Origin: Actinomycetota bacterium
GTDB lineage: Bacteria > Actinomycetota > Actinomycetes > Mycobacteriales > HKI-0501
Length of the DNA stretch: 33,155 bases
NCBI GenBank assembly: GCA_030840805.1
Contig: JAVEDU010000069.1
Location: forward strand, 1 to 33,155
Direction of reading: 5' to 3'
Of this stretch, positions 6,095 to 14,748 are shown one piece after another. Positions within the stretch are counted from its first letter, which is position 1. Each line of letters begins with the position of its first letter. The notes under the pieces are model-generated. The model worked only from the letters and a program-made list of their open reading frames with translations, made no database searches and had not been told where the DNA came from. A program made the translations under genes and the position numbers.

Positions 6095-8206
6095 GTGGGC
6101 GTACCGGCACTGGGTGGACCGGCGACGCCGCGGACCCCGGGTCGGCAGATCCTCCGCGACGTCGTCCGGCTCGACCGTGCCCAGCTCACGCTCGGTGCGG
6201 GCACCCGCGGTGCCGTGGGGCTCGCGATCCCCCTCGTCCTCGGCCTCGTGCTCGGCCATCCGGCGGAGGGCGCGGCGGCGGCGACGGGTGCGCTGCTCAC
6301 CGGTTTCGTCTCGTTCCAGGGCGTGTACCGCTCCCGCGCCTGGGCGATGCTCCTCACCGCCCTCGGGATGGGCGTCACGACGCTGCTCGGTGAGTTCGTC
6401 GGCCAGTCCGTCGCGACCGACCTGGTGCTCGCCGCGGTGGGCGGCCTGATGGTCGGGCTGTCGACGGCGCTCGGGCCGATCGTCGCCGCGGTCAGCCGGT
6501 TCTGGATGATCGCCCTGCTCGTGGCGACCGGGATCGCGGGCGGCATCTCCTCCCCGTTCGGGCATGCCGCGCTGGTCGTCGCGGGCGGCCTGCTCCAGAC
6601 GCTGATCGTCGTGGTGCTGTGGCCGCTCCGCCGCTCCCCGGCCGAACGCCGTGCGCTCGCCCGGCTGTACTGGGACCTGTCCGCGTACGCGCAGCTGCTC
6701 CCGGCGGCGCGGTGGGTGGCGCCGTCCGATCCTGCGCCGTTCGCCGCGGCGGCCGCGGTGCTCGCCGACCCCCAGCCGTGGGCGCTGCGCGGCGACGGCA
6801 CCGCGTTCCGGGAGCTGTACGACGAGGCCGAGCGGATCCGGCTCTCCCTGGCGGCCCTGGCGGCGAACCGGGACCGCCTCGACGGCTGGGCGCCCGAGGG
6901 GGTGGCCGCGATCGACCACCTGGCCGCCATCGCCGCGGAGGTGCTGGCCGCCGTCGCGGAGGCGGTACAGACCGGCCGGGCCGTCGACCTCCCGGCGGAG
7001 CGGGTGGTCGCCCTCGCCGGGGACGCTCCGCCGGGGCTGACCCCGGAGGTCGTCGGGGTCGGCGCCCACCTCCGCGGTCAGCTCCGCGCCGTGACGCGGA
7101 TCGCCCCGACGGCCGCCCAGGGCTGGCACGGCCCGGTCCGGCGGGACGGCCGGGCCCGGCCGATCTCGCTCAGCTACGACGCGCTGCTGACCCTGCGGGC
7201 GAACCTGACCCCGCATTCCGCCGCCTTCCGCCACGCCGTCCGGCTCTCCGGCGCCCTGATGGTCGCGACCGTGGTGTCCCATCTGCTCCCGGTGGAACGG
7301 GGTTACTGGCTGCCCCTCACCGTGCTGGTCGTGCTGCAGCCGGACTTCGGTGCCACGTTCACGCGGGGATTCGCGCGGGTGGCCGGCACGGTGCTCGGCG
7401 TCGCGGTGGTGACCGCCCTGCTCGCCGCGCTCCGGCCGGGTCCGGGGCTGCTGGTGGTGCTCACCGTGGTGCTCGGGTTCGGCGCGATGTCGCTGTTCCG
7501 GGTCAGCTTCGCGGCGTTCTCCGCGTGCGTGACGGCGGTGATCACGGTGCTGCTGGCGTTCGCCGGGCTGCCCGGGTTCAGCACCGTGGTGGACCGGCTG
7601 ATCGACACGGTGGCCGGTGGCGTGATCGCGATGCTCGCCTACCTGGTGTGGCCGACCTGGGAGGCGGTGCGGCTCCGGCGCTCGCTCGCCGACCTGCTGG
7701 AGGCCCAGGGGCGGTACGGCAGCGTGGTGCTCCGGGCGTACGCCGACCCGGAGAGCCGGGACGTCGACGTGCTGCGCCAGGCGCGGCTGGAGGCCCGGCT
7801 GGCCCGCACGAACGCGGAGGCGTCGGTGAACCGCGCGTTCGCCGAGCCGCGGCCGCACCGGCGCGTCGACCCCGAGTTGGCGCTCGGCACGGTGGCGGCG
7901 ATCCGGCGGTACGCCCTGGCGATACTCGCCCTGCACGGCCACCTGCCGACCGCGTCGCCAGTGGTGACGACGCGGCTCGACGGGCTGGTCGACGCGATGG
8001 ACGCCACGCTCGGGGGTCTCGCCGCCTCGCTGCGGAACGGGGCGGTCTACACCGATCGGCCCGCGCTCCGCGAGCTGCACCGCGAGCTGGTGGCCGCGAC
8101 CGGCGGGGACCGCACCACCGTGCTCGCCACCGAGACGGACACGGTGGTCGAGGCGGTGGACAGCGTGGCCGAGCTGCTCGACCGTCGCCCGGACCCGCGC
8201 GGCTGA
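6095..8206 (+). CDS. FUSC-family membrane protein
   Basis: 703 aa from GTG 6095. It has two blocks of transmembrane helices. The first (about residues 35-180) begins GAVGLAIPLVLGLVLG; a long soluble helical stretch follows. The second (about 385-530) contains HAVRLSGALMVATVVSHLLPVERGYWLPLTVLVVLQPDFGATF, the signature of FUSC/aromatic-acid-exporter-like proteins, where the GYWLPLT..LQPDF..T pattern is typical. A soluble Arg-rich C-terminal domain of ~170 residues ends the protein. Family members include fusaric-acid-resistance and p-hydroxybenzoate efflux proteins (AaeB), but many actinobacterial ones are uncharacterised. It is a single gene, ending four bases before the convergent EAL-HDOD gene. 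Export of an organic acid is a family-level inference. Confidence 0.85.
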   Translation: MGVPALGGPATPRTPGRQILRDVVRLDRAQLTLGAGTRGAVGLAIPLVLGLVLGHPAEGAAAATGALLTGFVSFQGVYRSRAWAMLLTALGMGVTTLLGEFVGQSVATDLVLAAVGGLMVGLSTALGPIVAAVSRFWMIALLVATGIAGGISSPFGHAALVVAGGLLQTLIVVVLWPLRRSPAERRALARLYWDLSAYAQLLPAARWVAPSDPAPFAAAAAVLADPQPWALRGDGTAFRELYDEAERIRLSLAALAANRDRLDGWAPEGVAAIDHLAAIAAEVLAAVAEAVQTGRAVDLPAERVVALAGDAPPGLTPEVVGVGAHLRGQLRAVTRIAPTAAQGWHGPVRRDGRARPISLSYDALLTLRANLTPHSAAFRHAVRLSGALMVATVVSHLLPVERGYWLPLTVLVVLQPDFGATFTRGFARVAGTVLGVAVVTALLAALRPGPGLLVVLTVVLGFGAMSLFRVSFAAFSACVTAVITVLLAFAGLPGFSTVVDRLIDTVAGGVIAMLAYLVWPTWEAVRLRRSLADLLEAQGRYGSVVLRAYADPESRDVDVLRQARLEARLARTNAEASVNRAFAEPRPHRRVDPELALGTVAAIRRYALAILALHGHLPTASPVVTTRLDGLVDAMDATLGGLAASLRNGAVYTDRPALRELHRELVAATGGDRTTVLATETDTVVEAVDSVAELLDRRPDPRG

Positions 8207-8210
8207 CGGG

Positions 8211-9527
8211 TCAGGCGACCCGCGCGATCGTGTTCTCCGACCAGCCGATCGCGTCGAGGTACGCGCCGCGGACCTCGGGCAGCCGGGTGCCGAACTGCTC
8301 CACCCGGTTCCCCAGGTACTCCTCGACGGCGCGCAGTGCCTCCCCGACATGCCCGCTGTGGCCGGTCAGCGCGGCGGCGACCTCGTCGCTGACGTTGACC
8401 TGGGCGAGCAGCTCCTCGGCGGGCACCCCGAGCGTCTCCGCGAGGCCGGACAACACGCCGGCGAGGAACGCCGCGGAGCTCGGCACGGTGCGGCGGCCGG
8501 ACACGGCGCGGCCGTTGGTGTCGGCGAGCACGGCGCACATCCGCGCCCGGACGAGCAGGTCGTACGCCGCGATCCCGGCCGGCCCGGGGGTCGCGGACCC
8601 GGCCGCACCGGCCTCGTCCCCGGCGGCGAGCATCATCAGGATGATCCAGCTCGCCAGCGTGCCCGGGCCGACCAGCGTCACCGCGTGCCGCACCGACTCC
8701 ACCGGGTGCCGGAGCGCCAGCGAGGCGCTGTTCGCCATCCGGAGCACCCGCAGGGTCAGGGCCGGGTCACCGCTCAGGATGTCGTCGATCTCGTCGAGGT
8801 CCGGCGCCTCGTGCAGCAGGACGGACAGCAGCCGCATGCAGGCGATCCGGGTGGGCGACAGCACGCGGGACCCCTGGGGCTCCGGGTGCGACAGCCAGTA
8901 GCCCTGGAACAGGTCGAACCCGAGCACCTGGCAGTACTCGTACATCTCGGCGGTCTCGATCTTCTCCGCCACGGCCAGGGCGCCGTGCGCGTGCACGATC
9001 CCGAGGAGCCGGGGCAGGTCCTCGGTGGGCATCGCGAGGACGTCGACCTTCACGTAGTCGGCGAGCCGCAGCAGCTCCTCGTTGCCCTCCTCGAAGGTGA
9101 AGTCGTCGAGCGCCAGGCGGTAGCCGGCCTGGACGAGATGCTCGGCCACGGCGATGATGCCGGGCTCGGCGCGGACGTCCTCGAGGATCTCCAGCACGAC
9201 GCCGTCGGGCGGCAGGACCTGCGCGAGGCGGGACAGCAGGAAGGAGTCGCCGACATTGATGAACGCGGGCCTGTCCCCGACGAGCCGGGCGGGCCCGATC
9301 TCGAGGAACGCGGAGACGAGGACCTGCGCGGTCGCGCGGTCCGGGTCGGCCCACGCGGGCGCGCCGTAGGGGTCGCGGAACAGCAGTTCCCAGCCGTGCA
9401 GGCTGCCGTCCGCGGCGAGGATCGGCTGACGCGCGACGTGTACCGAGTCCCGGGCGGGCTCCACGACGTCGTCCGGTGCTGCGGCCAAGGCCGGTACCCC
9501 CATGATCGGTCGGAACGTGTTGATCAC
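8211..9527 (-). CDS. EAL and HDOD domain signalling protein
   Basis: 438 aa from GTG 9527; an ATG at 9503 is an alternative, and neither has a well-spaced ribosome site. The N-terminal half is an EAL-type domain of the YuxH/CdgJ group: VARQPILAADGSLHGWELLFRD, FINVGDSFL, LEILEDV, LALDDF, YVKVDV, AEKIET and FQGYWLSHP. The classical EAL triplet reads ELL, and the Gly after DDF is missing, so phosphodiesterase activity on c-di-GMP is doubtful. The C-terminal half is a HDOD domain (EIDDILSGDPALTLRVLRMANSA, RHAVTLVG). Such proteins work as regulatory scaffolds in motility or stress signalling in other bacteria. It is cytoplasmic, with no signal peptide, and is divergent from the CNNM operon across a CRP-like site. 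Confidence 0.9.
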   Translation of the reverse strand: MINTFRPIMGVPALAAAPDDVVEPARDSVHVARQPILAADGSLHGWELLFRDPYGAPAWADPDRATAQVLVSAFLEIGPARLVGDRPAFINVGDSFLLSRLAQVLPPDGVVLEILEDVRAEPGIIAVAEHLVQAGYRLALDDFTFEEGNEELLRLADYVKVDVLAMPTEDLPRLLGIVHAHGALAVAEKIETAEMYEYCQVLGFDLFQGYWLSHPEPQGSRVLSPTRIACMRLLSVLLHEAPDLDEIDDILSGDPALTLRVLRMANSASLALRHPVESVRHAVTLVGPGTLASWIILMMLAAGDEAGAAGSATPGPAGIAAYDLLVRARMCAVLADTNGRAVSGRRTVPSSAAFLAGVLSGLAETLGVPAEELLAQVNVSDEVAAALTGHSGHVGEALRAVEEYLGNRVEQFGTRLPEVRGAYLDAIGWSENTIARVA

Positions 9528-9579
9528 CTCTCGGCGGGTTTGCGGCTGAGCTTGATCAAATCCACCCGCGCGGCTCGGT

Positions 9580-9594
9580 TGTGATCCGCGTCAC
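9580..9594. promoter_or_regulatory. CRP/FNR-type binding site candidate
   Basis: TGTGATCCGCGTCAC matches TGTGA-N6-TCAC, the half-site spacing of CRP-family regulators in actinobacteria. It lies between the divergent EAL-HDOD gene (start 53 bp to the left) and the CNNM operon (start 94 bp to the right), so it could serve either. One short match can arise by chance. Confidence 0.45.
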
Positions 9595-9687
9595 CTCCCG
9601 GGCGAGGCGGAACCGCACCGCGGCGTGGCGCGTTGACTGAGACGTGTCAGACGACCCTCCCAGTACCGACCGCACCGGCGTCGCCCG

Positions 9688-11061
9688 GTGACCGAGTGGC
9701 TACTGCTCCTCCTGTCCCTTCTCCTCGTGCTCGTGTGTGGTGCCTTCGTCGCCGCCGAGTTCGCCCTCGTCACCGTCGACCGTGCCTCCGTGGAGCGCGC
9801 CGCCGCCGCCGGTGACCGTGGCGCGCGGGGCACCCTCCTCGCCCTGCGCTCGCTGTCGACCCAGCTCTCCGGTGCGCAGCTCGGTATCACCATCACCAAC
9901 CTGGCGATCGGCTTCCTCGCCGAACCGGCCATCTCGCGTCTCGTGGACGGCCCGCTCGAGGCCGCCGGGGTGCCGTCCGGCGCGGTGCCCGGCGTCGCGC
10001 TCGCGATCGGGCTCGGCCTCGGTACCGCGCTGACGATGATCCTCGGCGAGCTGGTGCCGAAGAACCTCGCGATCGCGCGGCCGCTGCGGACCGCCGGAGC
10101 GACGCAGGGCTTCCAGCGTGGGTTCACCAAGGCGATGGCGCTGCCGATCCGGGGCCTGAACGGGACGGCGAACCGCATCGTCCGCTCCTTCGGCATCGAG
10201 CCGCAGGAGGAGCTGGCCTCGGCGCGGACGCCCGAGGAGCTGGTCTCGCTGGTCCGGCGCTCGGCGCGGGACGGCGTCCTCGAACGGCCCACGGCCCACC
10301 TGCTGGAGCGGTCGCTGGCCTTCGGCGACAAGACCGCGGGCGACATCAAGACCCCGCGGGTGCGGGCCCACTTCGTCGACAGCGACGAGCCCGTGTCCGC
10401 CGTGATCGAGCTGACCCGGCAGACGGGGCACTCCCGCTTCCCGGTGTCGCGCGGCTCGGTCGACAACGTGGTCGGGATCGTCCACGTCAAGCAGGCCGTC
10501 GGCGTACCGGTGGCCGACCGCGACACGGTGACGATCGCCGAGGCGATGTCGCAGCCCATCCTGGTGCCGGAGACGCTGGAGCTCGATCCGCTGCTCGCGC
10601 TGCTGCGCGGTCACGGCCTGCAGATGGCCGTGGTGGTGGACGAGTACGGCGGTACCGAGGGCGTGGTGACGCTGGAGGACGTGGTCGAGGAGATCGTCGG
10701 TGACATCGCCGACGAGCACGACCGTCCCGGCGTGCACGTCCGGCGCCGCCGCGACGGCTCCTGGTCGCTGTCCGGCCTGCTGCGGCCCGACGAGGTCCGC
10801 GAGCTGACCGGCGTGGACCTGCCGGCCGGGGACGACTACGACACGCTCGCCGGGCTGGTCCTCGACCGACTCGGCCGGGTGCCGGCGGTGGGCGAGACCG
10901 TGACGGTCCCGCTGCCGCCGCCGACCGAGATGCCCGATCCGGACGACGATCCCGACGACGTGACGCGGGCCGCCGTGCTGACGGTGGAACGCCTGGAGGG
11001 CCTGCGAGTGTCACGCATCGCGCTGACCGTGGTCGAGCTGCCCGAGGAGGACCGGCGATGA
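9688..11061 (+). CDS. CNNM/CorC-type membrane protein with CBS pair (hemolysin family)
   Basis: 457 aa from GTG 9688, with no clear ribosome site. Residues 1-190 form a CNNM (DUF21) membrane domain: an N-terminal Leu-rich helix followed by [15 protein letters not shown], then [21 protein letters not shown] and [13 protein letters not shown], the family signature. A linker leads to two CBS domains (about 210-340), ending [26 protein letters not shown] CorC_HlyC domain (about 355-455) follows. These proteins are linked to magnesium or cobalt transport or efflux (CNNM/CorC/YhdP); the old name hemolysin is misleading. It is the first of two paralogues in one operon and overlaps the next gene by four bases. 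Confidence 0.9.
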   Translation: MTEWLLLLLSLLLVLVCGAFVAAEFALVTVDRASVERAAAAGDRGARGTLLALRSLSTQLSGAQLGITITNLAIGFLAEPAISRLVDGPLEAAGVPSGAVPGVALAIGLGLGTALTMILGELVPKNLAIARPLRTAGATQGFQRGFTKAMALPIRGLNGTANRIVRSFGIEPQEELASARTPEELVSLVRRSARDGVLERPTAHLLERSLAFGDKTAGDIKTPRVRAHFVDSDEPVSAVIELTRQTGHSRFPVSRGSVDNVVGIVHVKQAVGVPVADRDTVTIAEAMSQPILVPETLELDPLLALLRGHGLQMAVVVDEYGGTEGVVTLEDVVEEIVGDIADEHDRPGVHVRRRRDGSWSLSGLLRPDEVRELTGVDLPAGDDYDTLAGLVLDRLGRVPAVGETVTVPLPPPTEMPDPDDDPDDVTRAAVLTVERLEGLRVSRIALTVVELPEEDRR

Positions 11062-12119
11062 GCGACGTCCAGGCGGTCCTGCTGGCCGTCGTGCTGCTGG
11101 CATTCAACGCGTTCTTCGTCGGCGCCGAGTTCGCGCTGATCACGGCGCGGCGTACCCAGATCGAGCCGCGGGCCGCGGCGGGTTCCCGGGTGGCCCGCAC
11201 GACGCTCCGCGCGATGGAGAACGTCTCGCTGATGATGGCGGGCGCCCAGCTCGGCATCACGGTGTGTTCGCTGGGTCTCGGCGCGGTCGGCGAGCCCGCG
11301 CTCGCGCATCTCATCGAGCCGCTCTTCGAGCGGTTCGGCGTGCCGGCGGCGTTGCTGCACCCGGTCGCGTTCGTGCTGGCGATGACGACCGTGGTGTTCC
11401 TCCACGTGGTGCTCGGCGAGATGGTGCCGAAGAACATCGCGCTCGCGGGGCCGGAACGCGCGGCACTCGTCCTCGGGCCGCCGCTCGTCGCGGTCGTGAC
11501 GGTGCTCAAGCCGTTCATCGTGCTGCTGAACGCGGTCGCGAACGGCGTGCTGCGCCTGCTGCGGGTACAGCCGAAGGACGAGATCAGCTCGACGTTCACC
11601 CGCGAGGAGGTCGCCGGGCTGGTCGAGGAGTCCCGCCGCGAGGGACTGCTCGACGCCGACGAGTACGACCTGCTGTCCGGTGCCCTCGGGTTCCACGAGC
11701 GGACCGTCGAGCGGGTCCTGCTGCCGGTCGGGGAGCTCGCGACCGTTCGACGGGGCGCGCGGGTCGCCGAGGTCGAGCAGCGGTGCGCGGAGACCGGCTT
11801 CTCGCGTTTCCCGGTACGGGAGGACGACGGCGAGCTCACCGGGTACCTGCACGTCAAGGATGTTCTGGAGAGCGACGCCGGACGCCGGGAGCGCCCGGTG
11901 GCCGACAAGTGGATCCGTCCCCTCGCGTCGGTCCGGCCAGGTGACCGGCTGCACGACGCGCTGCGGGTCATGCAGGCGCGCGGTGCCCACCTGGCGCGGG
12001 TGGCGGACGCCGAGGGCACCGTCTACGGCGTGGTCGCGCTCGAGGACGTGCTGGAGGAGCTGGTCGGCGAGATCCGCGACGCCGGCCAGCGGCCCGGCGC
12101 GGTGAGCGGCTCCGCATAG
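11058..12119 (+). CDS. CNNM-type membrane protein with CBS pair, short form
   Basis: 353 aa, a paralogue of the preceding gene, starting at an ATG that overlaps its stop (ATGA), hence translationally coupled. The CNNM domain shows FNAFFVGAEFALITARRTQIE, MAGAQLGITVCSLGLGAVGEPA and VLGEMVPKNIALAGPERA. Two CBS domains follow (SRFPVREDDGELTGYLHVKD and GTVYGVVALEDVLEELVGEI). Unlike the first protein it stops right after the CBS pair and lacks the CorC_HlyC domain. The pair may form a heteromeric ion transporter (inference). A 13-bp hairpin follows six bases after the stop. Confidence 0.9.
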   Translation: MSDVQAVLLAVVLLAFNAFFVGAEFALITARRTQIEPRAAAGSRVARTTLRAMENVSLMMAGAQLGITVCSLGLGAVGEPALAHLIEPLFERFGVPAALLHPVAFVLAMTTVVFLHVVLGEMVPKNIALAGPERAALVLGPPLVAVVTVLKPFIVLLNAVANGVLRLLRVQPKDEISSTFTREEVAGLVEESRREGLLDADEYDLLSGALGFHERTVERVLLPVGELATVRRGARVAEVEQRCAETGFSRFPVREDDGELTGYLHVKDVLESDAGRRERPVADKWIRPLASVRPGDRLHDALRVMQARGAHLARVADAEGTVYGVVALEDVLEELVGEIRDAGQRPGAVSGSA

Positions 12120-12124
12120 GCGCG

Positions 12125-12155
12125 GGCGCCCACGCCGGAGCTCGGCGTGGGCGCC
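12125..12155. terminator. 13-bp perfect hairpin after the CNNM operon
   Basis: GGCGCCCACGCCG (12125-12137), loop GAGCT, and its exact complement (12143-12155). It starts six bases after the stop of the second CNNM gene. There is no T-run, so it is of the GC-rich actinomycete type. Confidence 0.75.
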
Positions 12156-12220
12156 GGCTCGGCTCCGGACCAGGCCCGGGCGGAGGCGACGTGCCGCCGG
12201 AAAATCCCGCCGGCCACGTG

Positions 12221-12452
12221 GTGCCGCGCGGCGGCGGACCGGTCGATCCGGCACCCCGCCCAGGTGCCCCCGGCGCGGGCGGCGATCGTCTACAACCTGT
12301 TCGCGCTCGCGTTCGCGCAGGTGGGTGACGCGCGGTCGGCGGCGGCGCAGTTCGAGCTGATCGGCGACTGCGTGACGCAGCGGCCGTGGGAGTACCTGGG
12401 CAGTCCGGCCGAGCGGTGCGTGGCGGTACGGAGCGGCGCTCGCGCCGGCTGA
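12221..12452 (+). pseudogene. Fragment of a helical-repeat protein gene (3' end only)
   Basis: An open frame ending at 12452 encodes RAAIVYNLFALAFAQVGDA followed by RSAAAQFELIGDCVTQRPWEYLG, which looks like the last helical (TPR-like) repeats of a larger protein. The only in-frame start (GTG 12147) falls inside the terminator hairpin and has no ribosome site, and the sequence before about 12270 does not read like protein. I therefore read it as the 3' remnant of a lost gene. The parent family was not recognised. The left boundary is approximate. Confidence 0.45.
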
Positions 12453-12463
12453 GCCGCGGCCCG

Positions 12464-13210
12464 TCAGCCGGCGGTACGGCGGACGGCGAGGCGGTTGAGC
12501 CACGCGGGCGACACGGCCGCCGCCGCCGCGAACAGCCTCGTCTGCATCCCGACCGTCCGATGTGGAGAGCGGGGGAGTCGGCCGCTCTCGTGGACCGTGC
12601 GCCAGACCGCGGCGGCCACGTCGCCGGGCGTGAGCCGCACGCCCAGGGACCGGATGCTGCCGGCGTCCATGCCGGTCACCATGTCCGTCGCGACGAACAG
12701 CGGCAGCAGGTCGCGGACGCGGATGCCCGCGGCGTGCCACTCCAGGTCGAGCGCCTCGGTCAGCGACTTGACGGCCGCCTTCGTCGCGCCGTAGGTGGCG
12801 AGGCCCGGCTGCCCGTACAGCGCCGACGCGGAACACAGGTTCACGACCGTCGAGCCGGGGCGGAGGTACGGGTGGGCCGCGAGGCAGCCGTTGAGGACGC
12901 CGGTCACGTTCACGTCCACCAGGCGCCGGTACGCCGCGGCCTCGTGGGAGGTGAACGGGCCGGACACCAGCACGCCGGCGTTGTTCACCAGGACGTCCAG
13001 CGCGCCGCCCCCGCAGAACTCGGCGAGCCGGTCGTGCCAGGCCGCCGGGTCCCGGACGTCCAGCGGACCGGTCACGGCGCCGGGCAGCCCGGCCAGGGCC
13101 TCGGTGTCGACGTCGTAGGCCCCCACCCGCCAGCCCCGCGCTCCGAACAGTTCGGCGATCGCGCGGCCGATCCCGTGCCCCGCGCCGGTCACCAGGACAC
13201 TTCCGGTCAC
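12464..13210 (-). CDS. SDR-family oxidoreductase
   Basis: 248 aa, a classical short-chain dehydrogenase. The start is GTG 13210, placed eight bases after GGGAG; a GTG at 13216 is too close to that site. The NAD(P)-binding motif TGAGHGIG stands at the N-terminus, NNAG in the middle (VLVNNAGVLVSGPF), and the catalytic Ser-Tyr-Lys in NLCSASALYG and YGATK. The Asp after the second strand (GAYDVDTEAL) suggests NAD rather than NADP. It is divergent from the TetR gene with an operator in the gap, and near a monooxygenase and a hydrolase under the same operator motif. Oxidation of an alcohol intermediate in that pathway is a reasonable inference. Confidence 0.9.
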   Translation of the reverse strand: MTGSVLVTGAGHGIGRAIAELFGARGWRVGAYDVDTEALAGLPGAVTGPLDVRDPAAWHDRLAEFCGGGALDVLVNNAGVLVSGPFTSHEAAAYRRLVDVNVTGVLNGCLAAHPYLRPGSTVVNLCSASALYGQPGLATYGATKAAVKSLTEALDLEWHAAGIRVRDLLPLFVATDMVTGMDAGSIRSLGVRLTPGDVAAAVWRTVHESGRLPRSPHRTVGMQTRLFAAAAAVSPAWLNRLAVRRTAG

Positions 13211-13233
13211 CGTCACCGCTCCCGCCCTGGATA

Positions 13234-13248
13234 CTGACCACCGGTCAG
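13234..13248. promoter_or_regulatory. TetR-type operator, site 1
   Basis: CTGACC-ACC-GGTCAG, a perfect 6-3-6 inverted repeat in the gap between the SDR and TetR genes. The core TGACC-N3-GGTCA recurs twice at 14702-14729. Confidence 0.75.
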
Positions 13249-13272
13249 GTTCGCAGCGACAGGGGGTGGCGC

Positions 13273-13920
13273 GTGCCGACGGCGACATGGGAGCGGCTCC
13301 CCGAGAGCCGCCGGCGTGCCGTGCTGACGGCCGCCGAGGCGGAGTTCGGCGCGCGCGGGTTCTCCGGTGGCAGCCTCAACGTCATCGCCCGCAACGCCGG
13401 GGTCGCCAAGGGCAGCCTGTTCCAGTACTTCACCGACAAGGCCGACCTGTACGCCCACCTCAGCGAGCTCGCGAGCCGGCGGATCCGGGCGCACATGGAG
13501 GAGTTCATCGCCCGGGTGTCGTGGGCCGAGGGCTTCTTCCCCGCGTACACGGAGCTGCTGCTGGAGTGGGTCGAGTACTTCCGTACCCACGAGATCGAGC
13601 GGGCCGTGACCGCGGCCGTCAACCTCGAACCCGACCCGGCGGCACGGGCGGCCGTCCGCGGCGTGGCGAACCGGCACTACCTCGAGGTGCTGCGGCCGAT
13701 GCTCCAGCACGCGCAGGCCACCGGTGACCTGCGCGCCGACGCCGACGTGGAGGCGTTCCTCGCCCTGCTGTTGCTCGTGCTGCCGCATCTCGCGCTCGCG
13801 CCGTACAGCCCCGGCCTCGACCCGGTGCTCGGGCTCGCCGCCGACGTGCCGGACCAGCCGGCGGCCGCGGTGCGGCGGCTGGTCGCGGTGTTCGACGCCG
13901 CCTTCGGGCAGCGGCACTAG
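13273..13920 (+). CDS. TetR/AcrR-family transcriptional regulator
   Basis: 215 aa from GTG 13273 (AGGGGG six bases upstream). The N-terminal DNA-binding domain is plain: RRRAVLTAAEAEFGARGFSG, then the helix-turn-helix NVIARNAGVAKGSLFQYFTDKADLY (about residues 36-60). The C-terminal ligand domain is all-helical with no recognisable subfamily. It is divergent from the SDR gene and shares its last four bases (CTAG) with the convergent alpha/beta hydrolase. An inverted repeat in its own promoter and two related ones between the hydrolase and the monooxygenase suggest that it is autoregulated and controls all four genes. Confidence 0.92.
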   Translation: MPTATWERLPESRRRAVLTAAEAEFGARGFSGGSLNVIARNAGVAKGSLFQYFTDKADLYAHLSELASRRIRAHMEEFIARVSWAEGFFPAYTELLLEWVEYFRTHEIERAVTAAVNLEPDPAARAAVRGVANRHYLEVLRPMLQHAQATGDLRADADVEAFLALLLLVLPHLALAPYSPGLDPVLGLAADVPDQPAAAVRRLVAVFDAAFGQRH

Positions 13921-14684
13921 CGCCGGGCCTCGACCGGCAGCCAGTCGAGCATCTCCTGGAGCGGCTCCCGCCACCGGCGGTCCAGCATCAGGTCGTGTCC
14001 CATCCCGGGGAACTCCCGCAGCTCCGCGCCGTAGCGCCGGGCCGTCCGCCGCACGTCCGAGATCGGGACCAGGCGGTCCTGCGGCGTGGCGAGCACGAGG
14101 ACCGGGGCGCCGCCGCGGGGTGGCGCGGCCGGGCGGTGCAGCAGGAGCTGGAACTGCGCGAGCGGCGACTCCGGCCCGCAACGGTCCGCGTACCGCCGGG
14201 CCTCCGTGGCGTCCAGCTCTTCGAACAGGTACTCGGGGCGCAGCGGCAACGTGCCACCGGTCATGATGCGCAGGGCGTCCGTCGGGTGCTGCCGCGCCAC
14301 CGAGAGCAGCGAACCGGCGGCGGGGTGCGCGGGGATCGGCGCGACGAGGACGCCCGCGCGGGCGTCGTACCGCGCCAGCGCCTTCTGCACGACCAGCCCG
14401 CCGAGGGAGTGTCCGATCAGGACGGCCGCCCCCGGCAGCTCGTGCGCGGTGTCCACGACGTCGTCGACGTACTGGCCGAGCCGCGCGGTGCGGAGGTTTC
14501 CCCCGCTGCCGCCGTGCCCGCGGAGCGAGACGGCGTACGCCGGGAAGCCCGCCGCCGCGGCGGCGTCGAGCCAGTTCTCCCAGCACCAGGCGGCGTGGCC
14601 GAGCCCGTGGACGAACAGCAGCGGGGGCCGGTCGGTGGGTTCGGCGGGGAGGCGTTCGAGGACTTCGAGGCTGTTGCTCTTCAC
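13917..14684 (-). CDS. Alpha/beta-fold hydrolase
   Basis: 255 aa. The oxyanion-hole motif VHGLGH lies at 25-30, the nucleophile elbow GHSLGG has Ser93, the acid is probably Asp203 (TPQDRLVP) and His230 follows in GMGHD. A Trp-rich stretch (AAWCWENW) after the oxyanion hole is typical of the lipase/esterase-like group. The start is GTG 14684, without a ribosome site but with TAGGGT eight bases upstream on the same strand, so it is probably leaderless. It is divergent from the flavin monooxygenase across a double TetR operator. If the monooxygenase makes esters this enzyme could hydrolyse them, but that is inference only. Confidence 0.88.
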   Translation of the reverse strand: MKSNSLEVLERLPAEPTDRPPLLFVHGLGHAAWCWENWLDAAAAAGFPAYAVSLRGHGGSGGNLRTARLGQYVDDVVDTAHELPGAAVLIGHSLGGLVVQKALARYDARAGVLVAPIPAHPAAGSLLSVARQHPTDALRIMTGGTLPLRPEYLFEELDATEARRYADRCGPESPLAQFQLLLHRPAAPPRGGAPVLVLATPQDRLVPISDVRRTARRYGAELREFPGMGHDLMLDRRWREPLQEMLDWLPVEARR

Positions 14685-14692
14685 GGGCGCCG

Positions 14693-14698
14693 ACCCTA
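14693..14698 (-). promoter_or_regulatory. TAGGGT -10 box for the hydrolase
   Basis: TAGGGT on the minus strand lies eight bases before the GTG at 14684 and directly abuts the double operator (14698-14733), so a bound repressor would cover the upstream promoter region. Confidence 0.45.
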
Positions 14699-14733
14699 CT
14701 GTGACCGGAGGTCATATGACCAGTGGTCACAGT
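14698..14733. promoter_or_regulatory. Double TetR-type operator, sites 2 and 3
   Basis: Two 13-bp sites, TGACCGGAGGTCA (14702-14714) and TGACCAGTGGTCA (14717-14729), have centres 15 bp apart. Together they make a 36-bp near-perfect inverted repeat: 15 of 18 positions pair, with the mismatches only in the two N3 spacers. The core matches the operator between the SDR and TetR genes. Confidence 0.75.
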
Positions 14734-14748
14734 CTTCCGGAGGTCGCC

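Noticed and set aside
9633-9660. TTGACT as a -35 box for the CNNM operon
   Set aside because: No acceptable -10 box at 16-18 bases spacing; left unannotated.
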